This document shows positions 10,801 to 20,162 of a stretch of 64,000 nt of DNA, one piece after another (the first letter of the stretch is position 1; each line of letters opens with the position of its first letter). Origin of the DNA: Neocallimastix lanati (nom. inval.) (Eukaryota; Neocallimastigomycota; Neocallimastigomycetes; Neocallimastigales; Neocallimastigaceae); contig JACVTC010000075.1 in NCBI GenBank assembly GCA_016946835.1, positions 870,043-934,042 of the forward strand, read 5' to 3'. Below the pieces are notes generated by a model. It was not told the origin of the DNA and searched no databases. It was given only the letters and a program-made list of their open reading frames with translations. The position numbers and the translations under genes were made by a program.

Positions 10801-11897
10801 CAATCTCTTCCTAGAATTCCAGTAATTCCTTGGAGTTGTAAACTGGCAATATTAAATTCAAATGTTTCATGGTGATCCATAAGGCTGAGTTTAAGAGGTT
10901 TAGTCACATACTTAATATTCATAGATTTTCCATTTGGTAGTTGAATGTTAATAGGAGATGGTAGACCAGAATACGGAATCTTATTTATTTTAAAGAAATT
11001 TTGACAAATGAAACTTCTGGAAGAGCCAGAATCTATTAATAATTTAATTTTAATTTTATCATTGTTGACTACTAATAAAAAAGTGGAGGTCATCATATTT
11101 TTCTTGTTAGGAGTGAAATTTGCTGATAATAGATTATCAATTTTACTTTTCTTATATTTCTGATAATTTTTATTTCTATATTCACTCCTTTTGGATTCAG
11201 AGAATTTACTTTTGTGATAGGTATCCTTAGGACTTTTATCTTTAGACTTTAGGTTGGTTTCCAAATAACATTTCTTATCCAATGTGATAATCAAATTAGT
11301 AGCTTCAAATAAGTTAGAAGGCCGTTCGGCTTTATCAAATTCTTTTTGAACTTCTTCTAGGAGTCCTCTTCTTATTAAGTCAATGTAGACTCCATCATTC
11401 CATCCAATTCTTTTGGCAAGCCTTCTAAATTCTATAGTATAAAAGGCTGCCTTTCCAAGGGTCCTTTGTCTTAAATTTAATAGTTTTTCAATAAGAGAAT
11501 ACCTCTGTTCTTTGCTATCACCAAAATTGTTGATTAGTAATTCTTTAAATTTCTCATATCCAAGTGTTTGAAGAATCCCTTCTTCCTTAAGAGATAAACC
11601 CCATTTTTTTGAAGGACCATGTAATTTGTGAATTAAAAAAGAACATTTACTTTCTTCAGCAGTAAAAGAATTTGGGTGGTCATGGAAAAAGAGCTCACAT
11701 TGGCTAATAATTTCTATCATATTCAAGTTATTTTCATTTTCTTTTTCTTGTGTTAGTATGCCATTGGGTGAGAAGAAGGTTGGAATATACTCCGTAATAG
11801 TTGAAATTAACTTTGATGTTTCATCCGGCTTATTTTTTGAAATGGAAATGTCATTATTTCCATTGTTTTCTGAAGTACCTGCAATATTAATATTCAT
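7836..11897 (-). CDS. B Gag-Pol polyprotein (Ty3/Gypsy)
   Basis: One uninterrupted 1353-aa ORF holds Gag and Pol. Gag covers about residues 40-250 and lacks a CCHC zinc knuckle. The protease turn is DSGS (289-292). RT spans about 520-700 with YLDD at 644-647. RNase H has D793, E836, D863 and D906. IN has the zinc finger H1002, H1009, C1039, C1042 and the D,D-35-E triad D1072, D1132, E1168. A GPY/F-like tail ends HISQLEPY. No chromodomain follows, unlike I. The ORF starts 158 bp inside the 5' LTR and ends 36 bp before the 3' LTR, so this is a compact element. All catalytic residues are present, so the protein could be active, although its 5' LTR is rearranged. Confidence 0.93.
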   Translation of the reverse strand: MNINIAGTSENNGNNDISISKNKPDETSKLISTITEYIPTFFSPNGILTQEKENENNLNMIEIISQCELFFHDHPNSFTAEESKCSFLIHKLHGPSKKWGLSLKEEGILQTLGYEKFKELLINNFGDSKEQRYSLIEKLLNLRQRTLGKAAFYTIEFRRLAKRIGWNDGVYIDLIRRGLLEEVQKEFDKAERPSNLFEATNLIITLDKKCYLETNLKSKDKSPKDTYHKSKFSESKRSEYRNKNYQKYKKSKIDNLLSANFTPNKKNMMTSTFLLVVNNDKIKIKLLIDSGSSRSFICQNFFKINKIPYSGLPSPINIQLPNGKSMNIKYVTKPLKLSLMDHHETFEFNIASLQLQGITGILGRDWLNKHKPYINFEKNTIYFLEKYCAKHCDSAKGNKFIFHSKDFAASMVHDDTIVYDNLLNEENDVDLCAALQEIPIERTKEQSIETKKEIVEKYYFNLKKTFEKKEADKLPPHRNYDMSIDLIQGSQLYYGPIYSLSITEMKALKEYINENLNKGFIRKSNSPAGAPVLFVRKHDGTLRLCVDYRKLNSITIRNSYPIPRINDLIESFQGAVIFTRLDLRSAYNLIRIREGHEYLTAFRTPIGHYEYLVMPFGLRNAPSVFQHFVQDIFSDVIGRFVQIYLDDIIIYSKSSKEHTSHVSLILRRLIENGLYAKLEKCDFHVQETNFLGFRISSKGLIMNEDKLKSILEWPVPKNLKELQSFLGLCNFYRRFIKDFAQIMEPLRKLLKKDNQYIWNEKADEAFTRLKESFKSNKLLIHPDPDKEFIVETDASDFAVGCILSQKSEEDNQLHPVAFYSRSMTLTESNYTIYDKELLTVITALEVWRHHLEGSKLPVQIITDHKNLLYFKKPHHLNQRQIRWGLFLSKFDYRISYRSGEKNSRPDALSRRPDYKELQDGKKSIKTTLLKVEDFCCTTIENINKLIEAQKKDKYCRDIFSTLKNKDSQLKSSVFSIVEGILHFQKRIIVPFPLKPNILRSFHDTPVNGHQGVNKTLEKLKRYYWWPNMRNDVQNYVYSCEVCGKNKIRRHKPYGKIQPLPVPSKPWEIIGVDFIVSLPNSQNCTCIMVVSDHLTKMIHLIPCSDVPSAELTARLLLANVFRYHGFPKVIVSDHGSQFSSEFWTSICHSLGVKPSLATAHHQQSNGQIERANSVIEQYLRCYCSSAQTDWCFYLPLCEIAYNNSLHKSIGKSPFYANYGFNPCCNIDSPPILLKDNASVLTRDWATHFDSLKKHLIKAKEDFKRFGDNKKSSGPILKVNDKVWLKRYYFTNEPAKKLSNQYLGPFRILEERGRMNYRLELPENMHLHPIFHISQLEPYTERKKELIEVNNNINN

Positions 11898-12043
11898 TAT
11901 GAAATAAAAATAAAGTGAATGTATAGAGTATAATATATTTTTTATAAAAATTAAAATTTTTTTTTTTTTTTTTTTATTTTTATTTTATTTTATTTTATTT
12001 TTAACTATAATTATTATTATATATAAAATTATTATATATAAAG

Positions 12044-12055
12044 AAGAGTTATTAT
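12044..12055 (-). promoter_or_regulatory. B self-priming primer binding site
   Basis: Directly after the 5' LTR the sense strand reads ATAATAACTCTT. This is complementary to AAGAGTTATTAT in the LTR (plus 7119-7130), which lies at the end of the start-site hairpin about 36-38 nt after a TATA-like box. The transcript would therefore fold back and prime itself, as known for Tf1. The partial 5' LTR copy matches 11 of the 12 bases. Confidence 0.65.
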
Positions 12056-12399
12056 TGTAAGAAACTCTAATAAAAAGAAATTTTTTATAAGAGTTTATTT
12101 TTTATATTGATTGAGTTTATTATTAAAAAAAAATAAAGAAAAATACTTATATTTAAATAGACGAAAATTAGAAAAAGTAGAAGACTCGTATATAAAAATA
12201 AGTTTTTAAAACACAAAATTTTATTAAAAAAAAATTTTAAACTTTAAATTTTAGGTTATTATTATTTGTAATATTTATCTTTATTAATATTTTTAATAAC
12301 TCTTGATTTCTGAAAAAACAGAAATCAATCGTTATTTTATACTTTTTATTTATTAATTAATCTTATTTTATATTTATTTATTATTATTATTTTTTTATC
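12056..12399 (-). repeat. B 5' LTR, truncated to its start-proximal 344 bp
   Basis: This is a direct copy of 6876-7222. It keeps the TATA region, start-site hairpin and U5 end, then stops abruptly where the inverted LTR copy begins. The distal U3, including the terminal hairpin and pseudoknot, is missing in this orientation. Confidence 0.8.
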
Positions 12400-13258
12400 T
12401 GTAAGAAATATAGAAATATTTTCTATATTTCTTAGTCTAAATATAAATTTTATTAATTACAAATTAATCTAAATATAAATTTTATTAATTAAAAAATTAA
12501 AATACGTAAGTATAATAATATTAAATATTAAAAAATAATAATAGAATTTTCACAAATACAATTATATTTAAAATTTAAAATTCTTCTAAATAATTTCCAC
12601 AATAATATTAAATAATAAATAAATTAAAATTAATATTTAATATTCTAAAATTATTTTCACAATAATATTAAATAATAATTAAATTAAATTAAATAATAAA
12701 TTTCTTTGAAATAATTCGTTCTAATTTAATACAATTAAGAAAATCTTCAGGTTTTTCTGCTAGTCTTTTCCTGAAGATACAACAGCTGACTAGCAAACAA
12801 TAGCTTAATTAAGAAATAATTAATATATTATATTAAATAATTATTAATTAAATAAACACATGAAAAAAAAAATAATAATAATAATTAATAATTAATTAAA
12901 CAGACACATGATAAAAAAATAATAATAATAAATAAATATAAAATAAGATTAATTAATAAATAAAAAGTATAAAATTACGATTGATTTCTGTTTTTTCAGA
13001 AATCAAGAGTTATTATTATTAAAAATATTAATAAAGATAAATATTAAAAATAATAATAACCTAAAATTTAAAGTTTAAAATTTTTTTTTAATAAAATTTT
13101 GTGTTTTAAAAACTTATTTTTATATACGAGTCTTCTACTTTTTCTAATTTTCGTCTATTTAAATATAAGTATTTTTCTTTATTTTTTTAATAATTAACTC
13201 AATCAATATAAAAAAATAAACTCTTATAAAAAATTTCTTTTTATTAGAGTTTCTTACA
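12400..13258 (+). repeat. Inverted B LTR replacing the distal 5' LTR
   Basis: TGTAAGAAATATAG to AGAGTTTCTTACA is the reverse complement of the full B LTR. Its last 344 bp form an inverted repeat with 12056-12399. TCAAA follows immediately (13259-13263) and matches the left flank of B, so the inverted copy lies inside the same target duplication as B. Confidence 0.8.
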
Positions 13259-13265
13259 TCAAATT

Positions 13266-14088
13266 TGGTACAGAATTGAAGATTATTAAAAAAAAATAAT
13301 ATATTCTAATAATTAAAAATTTAATTTTTCACTAACAAAATAAATATTATTTTAACTATTCTAATATAAATAACTTAAATAAATATTTTAATAAAATTTA
13401 TCTCTAAATTAAAACTAAATTACCTAACAAATTTAAATATTTAACTAACCAAAATTATTTTTATCCTTAACTATAATAAAACACAAAAACAAAACTAATC
13501 AATTTAACTAGAGAACAATTTAATTTTATTTAATTATTTATTTAATTATTTATTTATACTAATACTAAATATTTACTATTTCATTCTCGAAAAATTAAAA
13601 GAAAAATATAAAAATAAAGTTGAAAGAAGAGGAAGAACTAAAGTATTGTTTTACTTTGTTCTTTTTATATCTTTAAAACATTTATTTGATTGGAGTAAAA
13701 ATAAAAATATAAAATATAATAAAAATATAACAAAAATATAATAATTTTATAATAATAAAATATAATAAAATATAATTTTAATATAATATTTAATATAAGA
13801 TAATAATAAAAATATAATAAAATATAATAAAAATTTAATAATAAAAATATAAAATAATAATAAATATAATTTTAATTATTTATAATAAAATATCTAATTG
13901 TTTACTATTACAATATTAAATAAATACAATTAATACATTATTTTAAATAATTTAGTTATTTATACATATTTAATTTCCTTATTATATATTTTAATACTTT
14001 AGTATTTTATTCTTTTTTATTTATTAATTAATCTTAATAGTTTATTTAATTTTTTATTTATTTTTTATTTATTATTTGTATCGTAACA
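13266..14088 (+). mobile_element. L: solo group I LTR
   Basis: It starts TGGTACAGAATTGAAG, like the sense start of group I LTRs (TGGTAAAGAACG in E, TGATAAAGAATG in K), and ends TATCGTAACA, like CCATAACA. AATT flanks both sides (13262-13265 and 14089-14092). A promoter-like block near 13640-13690 (TTTTATATCT) resembles the K LTR. There is no ORF. It directly adjoins the C 5' LTR through one AATT. Confidence 0.65.
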
Positions 14089-14091
14089 AAT

Positions 14092-15069
14092 TGTAAGAAT
14101 CTATAATTATTTTTAACAAAATAATTATATTTCTTAGTTAGGTTATAATTAATATAACTTTTACTTAACTCATATTTCATTTATACACCTAATTATAATT
14201 AATAATTTATTTAATTATATATTAAAATTTTATTTAGTTTAATATTAAAAATTTATTTAATTAAATAATTTTTATACATTTAAAATAATATTAAATTTAT
14301 TTAATTATTCACTTAATTATTAAATTTATTAGTTTTAGTTTTCTCTCACCTATTAAATCATAAACTAAAACACTATTCTGTATTCTATCATGTATTCCGT
14401 ATTGTATTAATCATGTATTTTATTATTAATGTATTGTTTTATATTTTTTATGTAAAGTTCTATAAAATAGAACTAAATAGATTAAATTTTAAATTTTATG
14501 ATCGAAATAATTTTCATTATTTTATTCTTTTATTTTCGATCATTATATTAGATTAAGTAATCGGTTAATTAAGGTTTTTCCAATTACTTCTTAAAAGTAA
14601 TCGGTTTTACTTAATTAACGCGATGATCGATATGGATAGAATATCGATCAAAAAACTTATCTAGGTTTTTCTTCTAGTCTTTTCCTAGATAAGAGATTTG
14701 TTAAGATTAGAACCCCTTTTGATTTTAACCTTATTTTGACAAAAAAGTATAAATAAGGCTCTTGAGTTCTCTTTGAGAAATCAAAAGTTATTATTATAAC
14801 AATTATAATATAATAATAATAACAATAGTTTTAACATTTAAAATTTCTAATAAATAATAAAACAAATTATTTTAATAAAACAAATTTTATAATTAAAACT
14901 TTTCTTTATCAATTTTAGTGTTTCGTCTATTATAATTCGTTATAATAAACTCGATAATTAGAAAGAACCATAGGTAAGTATGATTCTTTTCTAAACCTTT
15001 AATATTAGCAGTTAGAACTAATATTAATGATTAATAATTTAATTATAATTTTTTAATTAAATTATTACA
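14092..15069 (+). mobile_element. S2: solo group II LTR
   Basis: TGTAAGAATC to AATTATTACA, 978 bp, sense on the plus strand, similar to S5 (33680-34558). It shows the terminal hairpin, a GATCGATAT/ATATCGATC hairpin with GGATAGA loop, the U3 pseudoknot (14656-14710), TATAAATA and the start-site hairpin at about 14758-14790. The flanks CAAAT and CAATT differ at one position, so the target duplication is imperfect or mutated. It sits across the end of L and its AATT. Confidence 0.75.
14656..14710 (+). other. U3 hairpin with pseudoknot (S2 copy)
   Basis: CTTATCTAGG (14656-14665) pairs with CCTAGATAAG (14684-14693). The loop motif CTAGTCTT can pair with AAGATTAG at 14703-14710, with one G-T pair. 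Confidence 0.65.
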
Positions 15070-15078
15070 CAATTATTA

Positions 15079-15637
15079 TGTAAAAGGTAAGTTTATTATT
15101 AACTAAAATAACGAATAATAACTAAATCTAAAGGCTAAGATAACTTAACACCTCTCTATTCGAGTTGTTAATAATAAACACTAAATTAATTAATTCTATA
15201 ACTATTATTTCTTATTACACTAGAATATAGCGCAGCACTTTATAACTCTATTTGTTATCAGTTACTGGGCTTACACTGAGTAATATTTTTTTATTTAATA
15301 ATTATATTTTTATTTATTAATATTAATATTTATAATAACAATTTAAGTTAATAGTAACGCTAGTGCGTTACAGTTACAAGTTCAATTATTATTTATACAT
15401 GTCAATAATATTATGATTGGTAAATAATTTAATTTAACTTAGTTTACTAATCACTAAATAAAATATATTTAAATAAATATTTAACTATATAACTAATTAT
15501 AAAATAATAAAATTTAATGTACGAAATTAACAAAAGATTTTATTTGATTAGCCAAAATTGCTAGCTGTTTAGAGATACGTTACGTAACCAAAGAACTATC
15601 ATTGGATAGGCTTGAAGTTACCATGTATCTGTTACAA
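15079..15637 (-). repeat. D element 3' LTR
   Basis: The end ATCTGTTACA is followed by a polypurine tract (sense GGGAGAGGCCT, about 15638-15650), which fixes the sense LTR start TGTAACAGATAC. The left limit TGTAAAAGG at 15079 is inferred from the TG...CA rule. No matching 5' LTR exists, so only the right boundary is secure. GC-richer patches near 15230-15290 and 15540-15640 set it apart from other LTRs. Confidence 0.55.
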
Positions 15638-15660
15638 GGCCTCTCCCAAGGAGCAAGCTA

Positions 15661-17211
15661 CTAATGGTTGACGACGCTAGCAATGAACTGGCTGTAACTA
15701 AAATCTTGGTAATCCTCCAGCAATTCAGCGTAGTGAGGATTGTCGTCGATCACGTCGGCGTTAACCCACTCTTGTTTATCATTCTGGTACGCAACCAGGT
15801 ATTGGTAATATCCTTGGTGTTTCCTTGATCCAAGGATATGAATTATCTTTTGGTTTCCCACAGGAGCCGGCACTAAGGTTTTAGGTAATTTGTAGAATGG
15901 TTCCAATTCACTCACATGGAACACTGGGTACATATTTGGGAAGGGTGAACGACTTATATCCAATCTATAATTCTTCTTTTCTTCATCGACACCAACTACC
16001 TTGAATGGTCCGAATTTTCTTGTCGCAAGTTTGTAGAATGGCAACGCGTCATAATTTTCAGGTTTCCTTAGCCATACTTTATCTAACAACCTGTACCTAG
16101 GGTAATTATCTGTACGGGTCCTATCCATATTATCCAGATATCTTGTTTGGGCAATTTCTAGGATGTGCTTTAGGTTTCCCAAGTTGTGAGCAAAGCTATC
16201 AATCATTTTAGCTTCACCTAACGAGTGCACTAAATCGGCTGTCTTAGGGGAGTTGTGTACCTGGTAATTATATAAGGTGAGGAAAGGAGATTGTTGAGTA
16301 GAAGCGTGGATTGCATTGTTATAGCAGAACTCTGCTAAGAACAAGTAGTCCATCCAACTTTCATCATCGTAGGTTCCCACAAAGCACCGTAAATAAGTCT
16401 CTACGTAGGCATTGTTCCTTTCCACTTGGCCTACTGTCTCATGGTGACTAGTGGTAGCATGGTTTACTTCGGTCCCGAAGAACTCTAGTAGCTCCTTCCA
16501 TACCTGACTGGTGAACTGAACTCCTCTATCAGTTGTAACCACCTTAGGGAATCCATGCAACCTGTAAATCTCCTTTAGGAATGCGTCAGCAGTCTCGTTA
16601 GCGTTGAGCACATGTTTAAATCCTATCAGGTGTATCATCTTGGTTAACTTATCGCAGCATACTAAGATACAACCTGCTCTCTTCGTTTCCCAAACATAAC
16701 CGCTATCGGTCCTTACTCTACTCTTCAATGGCAGATCCGTTATGAAGTCTAATTGTACCTCTTGCCAGGGTAATTCTGCAACCGGAACTCTTACAGCAGT
16801 ACCATATTCTTTATGGCGATCATCCTTCTTGGTAGCGCAGGTTCTACAAGCTTTCACGTAGCCTGATATATCCTTCCTCATCTTCGGCCAGTAGAAATTC
16901 CTAGATACTAGGTCCGAAGTCTTATCAATTCCTAAGTGTCCTGCGTACTCCGAGTCATGGTTTAGTTGAATAATTGTTTTTCTGAACGTTGTGGGCACGT
17001 AAATTTGTTCAGGGTTTTCCTTTCTAACCAGAAGGCTATCTACTTCTAGCCAATGTTTCTTATTATAATTATTTCCGGTATTTTCTGCTAGATCTTTCAT
17101 AATCTCTTGGGCCATTTTGTCCTGTCGGTAGGCCTGCTTGATATCATCCACGAAATTGATAGCTAAGGCTAAATAACTAGCCTCTCCATCTACGTCATCA
17201 AATCCTACCAA
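15661..17211 (-). pseudogene. D pol: integrase with chromodomain-like tail
   Basis: 516 aa, in the same frame as the RT-RH piece upstream and separated from it only by a TAG at 17332-17334. It has the IN zinc finger (H-x5-H plus CRTC), then the core with LDFITDLP, TTDRGVQFTS and VGQVERNN as D, D and E. A GPY/F-like module ends VFHVSELEPFY. The C-terminus (IIHILGSRKHQGYYQYLVAY, QEWVNADVI) resembles a chromodomain, known in fungal Ty3/Gypsy elements to bind modified chromatin. The preceding stretch, including RPGKKNGKADALSR, is in frame up to the stop. Confidence 0.8.
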
Positions 17212-17331
17212 TTGATCGGGTTTTAATAGACTATCTTTATCAAATTCTTTACCCTCAGTTTTCTCTGTTTCAACTCTTGAGAGGGCGTCAGCTTTACCAT
17301 TTTTCTTCCCAGGTCTGTAAACTATTTCAAA

Positions 17332-18717
17332 CTAGTATGTGGTGAATAGTTCTTGCCATCTAATTTGCCTAGGAGTTAGTAATTGTGGTTTGGTAGCGAA
17401 CAACAGGTTTCTGTGGTCACTATAAACAATAATCTTATGCTTCGCACCTTGAAGCAAGTGTCGCCATTCTGTAAAAGCAGTCTTAATGGCTAATAGTTCT
17501 TTCTCTGTAATCGAATAATTTACTTCAGCCTTGCTGAGCGTCTTAGAATAATAATATATAGGATGAAGAGTACCATCGTCTCCTTTCTGTGATAGCACAC
17601 CTCCTATCGCGTAATTACTAGCATCACATTCAACGAAGAACTGTTTCTCGTGGTCAGGGTAAGCTAGCACTGGCGGAGAGGTAAGCATTTCCTTTAGTTT
17701 GTGAAACACGGCCAATCCTTCTTCATTCCATTCGAAATTTTCTTTCTTTGAGGTCATTTTGAATAGCGGTTTGGCTATTTCTGAAAAATTCTTAATAAAA
17801 TTCCTGTAATAGTTGCAAAAGCCTAAGAAGCTTTGCATCTGCTTGACATTTTCTGGTTGTGGCCATTCTGCCACGGCCTTAATCTTTTCTGAGTCAGTCT
17901 CTACACCATCCTTGCTGACCACATGGCCTAGGAATGAAATCTTTAACTTATGTAGCTCACATTTGGACATCTTAGCTACGAGTTTATGTTGTATCAGCTT
18001 CTTTAAAATCGTTCGAACATGCTCTACATGTTCCTCCAAAGTTTTGGAATATACGACAATGTCATCTAGGTATACTTGACAGTACTTTCCGATGTCCTCA
18101 CTGAAGACATCATTCACAAAGCTTTGGAACACTGCTGGCGCATTGGTTAAACCAAAAGGCATTACCAAATGCTCGAAGTGTCCAAACTTAGTGTTGAAGG
18201 CTGTCTTGTACTCATCGCCTTCTCGAATTCGTACCAAGTTATAGGCGGATTTTAGGTCGAACTTGGAGAACACCACTGCTCCTTTCATAGCTTCGAACAC
18301 TGCACTAATTCTTGGGATCGGATAGGCATTGCGTTTGGTCCATTGGTTCAGTTTGCAATAATCCATGCAAAGTCGTAGCTCACCTGATTTCTTCGGCACG
18401 AACAATATAGGGTAACCCGCCGGAGATTCTGACCTTCTTATAAACCCCTTAGCTAAATTTTCATCAATATATTCTTTAAGTGCTTTCTCTTCTTTAGGAC
18501 TCGTTGGGTAGATAGCACCTTTATAAAGTGGTGCATCAGGCTCTAGTTCTATTTTACAATCATACGGCCTGTGCTCTGGTAATGTCTCAGCGATTTCTTC
18601 ATTAAAAGCTTCCGTTAAGTCTCCGTAATACTTATCTATAATTTCGCCTATTGACAATAGCTTCTCAAGTCCCACTTTTCTGATTGTTTCAGCTATCGAA
18701 TCCTCTTGCGTGATCAT
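17332..18717 (-). pseudogene. D pol: reverse transcriptase and RNase H
   Basis: 461 aa. RT runs from the KLPEHRPYD-like start (LPEHRPYDCKIEL) through LCMDYCKLN, where other elements have VDYRKLN, to QVYLDDIVVYS with the YLDD centre. RH has VECDASNYAIGG, TEKELLAI and YSDHRNLL. It stops at a TAG within TTY-stop-FEIVYRPG, most simply a CAG to TAG change. Same frame as both neighbouring pieces. GC content is clearly higher than in B, E, I, J or K. Confidence 0.8.
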
Positions 18718-18828
18718 AGCTAGATGATCTTTTGTTTGGCTATCTTTTTGTGCACTACTTTCCGTAGGGTTTTTATTAATTTCGCTCTCCTTTAGATTTT
18801 TAGTTTTCTGTTCCTTGAACCAATCTGC

Positions 18829-19164
18829 CTATTTGTCGTAATCCACTAAGTAATCGTAGTAATCCATTGTATACTCAATTCCTCTATCACGGTAATATTG
18901 CCTCGTTAATTCATACACCGTGTCCTTCAACTTCTGGTTATCAATAACCTGATTTATAATTTTTGTAATTCTCGCTGTAGGTTGAATCTCCTTTTGCTCA
19001 GCTTCTTCTCTTTCTTCTGGGAGTTGCACCATGTAGATACTTTCACCTGCACACTCTTCTGGTGAGTCTACATCTGGTAGCCCTGGTCTTTCGCCATCTA
19101 TTTTATATACCTTAGGCTGTTGATCATGGACGTCAATCTTTCTATAGATTAAGTGTCTATCCAT
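18829..19164 (-). pseudogene. D pol: protease-RT linker
   Basis: 111 aa beginning MDRHLIYRKIDVHDQQPKVYKIDG, the C-terminal part of the protease region, followed by an acidic linker. It ends at a TAG (DYDK-stop-ADWFKEQ) in the same frame as the RT piece, again compatible with CAG to TAG. It is out of frame with 19149-19364 upstream, so an indel lies near 19165-19200. Confidence 0.65.
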
Positions 19165-19364
19165 GAATCTTGATCCCAGAATGTTGTTCTTGGCATAGCC
19201 TCGGCTAGCCTACATCTCGTGTTAAAGTTATACCATTTGACTTTACCAGTACGCTCTTCAACCAGCTTAATCTTAATCTTGAACTCTTCCGTGACCTGTG
19301 GTATCAGCACTTTACCAGCGGCAGTAGTGAACGTTAAGGGACGGTCTTCTGTTCTGAGTCCCAT
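19149..19364 (-). pseudogene. D pol: protease middle part
   Basis: 71 aa beginning MGLRTEDRPLTFTTAAGKV, continuing the protease that starts with DTGSQINMI at about 20163-20190. The reading frame is open up to the S3 insertion. Downstream it shifts frame near the conserved GSRFMDRH stretch. Confidence 0.6.
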
Positions 19365-19389
19365 CTCCTTGGCTAACTGCGGGTGGATC

Positions 19390-20162
19390 TATAAAGTTTT
19401 GATTTAAAAAATAGATTATAAGTCAAAAATTATAATAACACTAAATAACACAAAAATGTTTTATAAACAAATAAGTTTTATTATATTTAGATTTTAAAAT
19501 AATCTTTATTAATTATTAGTGTTATTAACAATAAATCGTTAATAACAATTACATCGATTAAAATACATGAAATTTGGTTAACTATTTATATTTTTATCTT
19601 ATTACATTTAGAATATATAATTCCTATTGAATTATATTATCTAACTATTTATTTAAAAACAATACTAACCTAAACTAATAATAAATAATTAACTATTACT
19701 AAATAAAGAGAATTATAATTAATAACTAAAATAAATATAATCAATTCTAATTGAGTTCATTTATTATTTATTTATTATTTAAATATTATTAGTAAATTTA
19801 TTATATATTTTCTATTTTAAAATAATATAAAAGTTGTCATAATTATTTAATATAAATTTAGCATAAAATGCCGTAAGTTTCAACATGACTAATTGCATAG
19901 TTTCATGTTGTTAATTTATCTTGTAAAAAACCTTAACTCTTATTATTTAAATTAAATTACATAAAAAGAAATGATTTTCAATTACTAGTTTCACAAGAGA
20001 AATTTTTAATTTATTAATATGATTGGGAAGAAGTCGAAGTTTTGTTTAAAATTATTTTCAATAATTTTATACACGTGATTTTTAATAGATTTATTTCAAT
20101 TTTACTTAAATTTATGATTAAATTTAATTAAAATTTATAAAGATATTAATAATATCTTTACA
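19390..20162 (-). mobile_element. S3: solo LTR inserted in the D protease
   Basis: The target duplication GGATC flanks it (19385-19389, 20163-20167), and removing it restores the D frame. In sense it starts TGTAAAGATATT followed by the hairpin partner AATATCTTTA, and it ends CTTTATA where CTTTACA would be expected. It belongs to a TGTAAAG subfamily shared with S4. A hairpin with arms AACATGA and TCATGTT lies near 19880-19910. No coding sequence. Confidence 0.85.
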
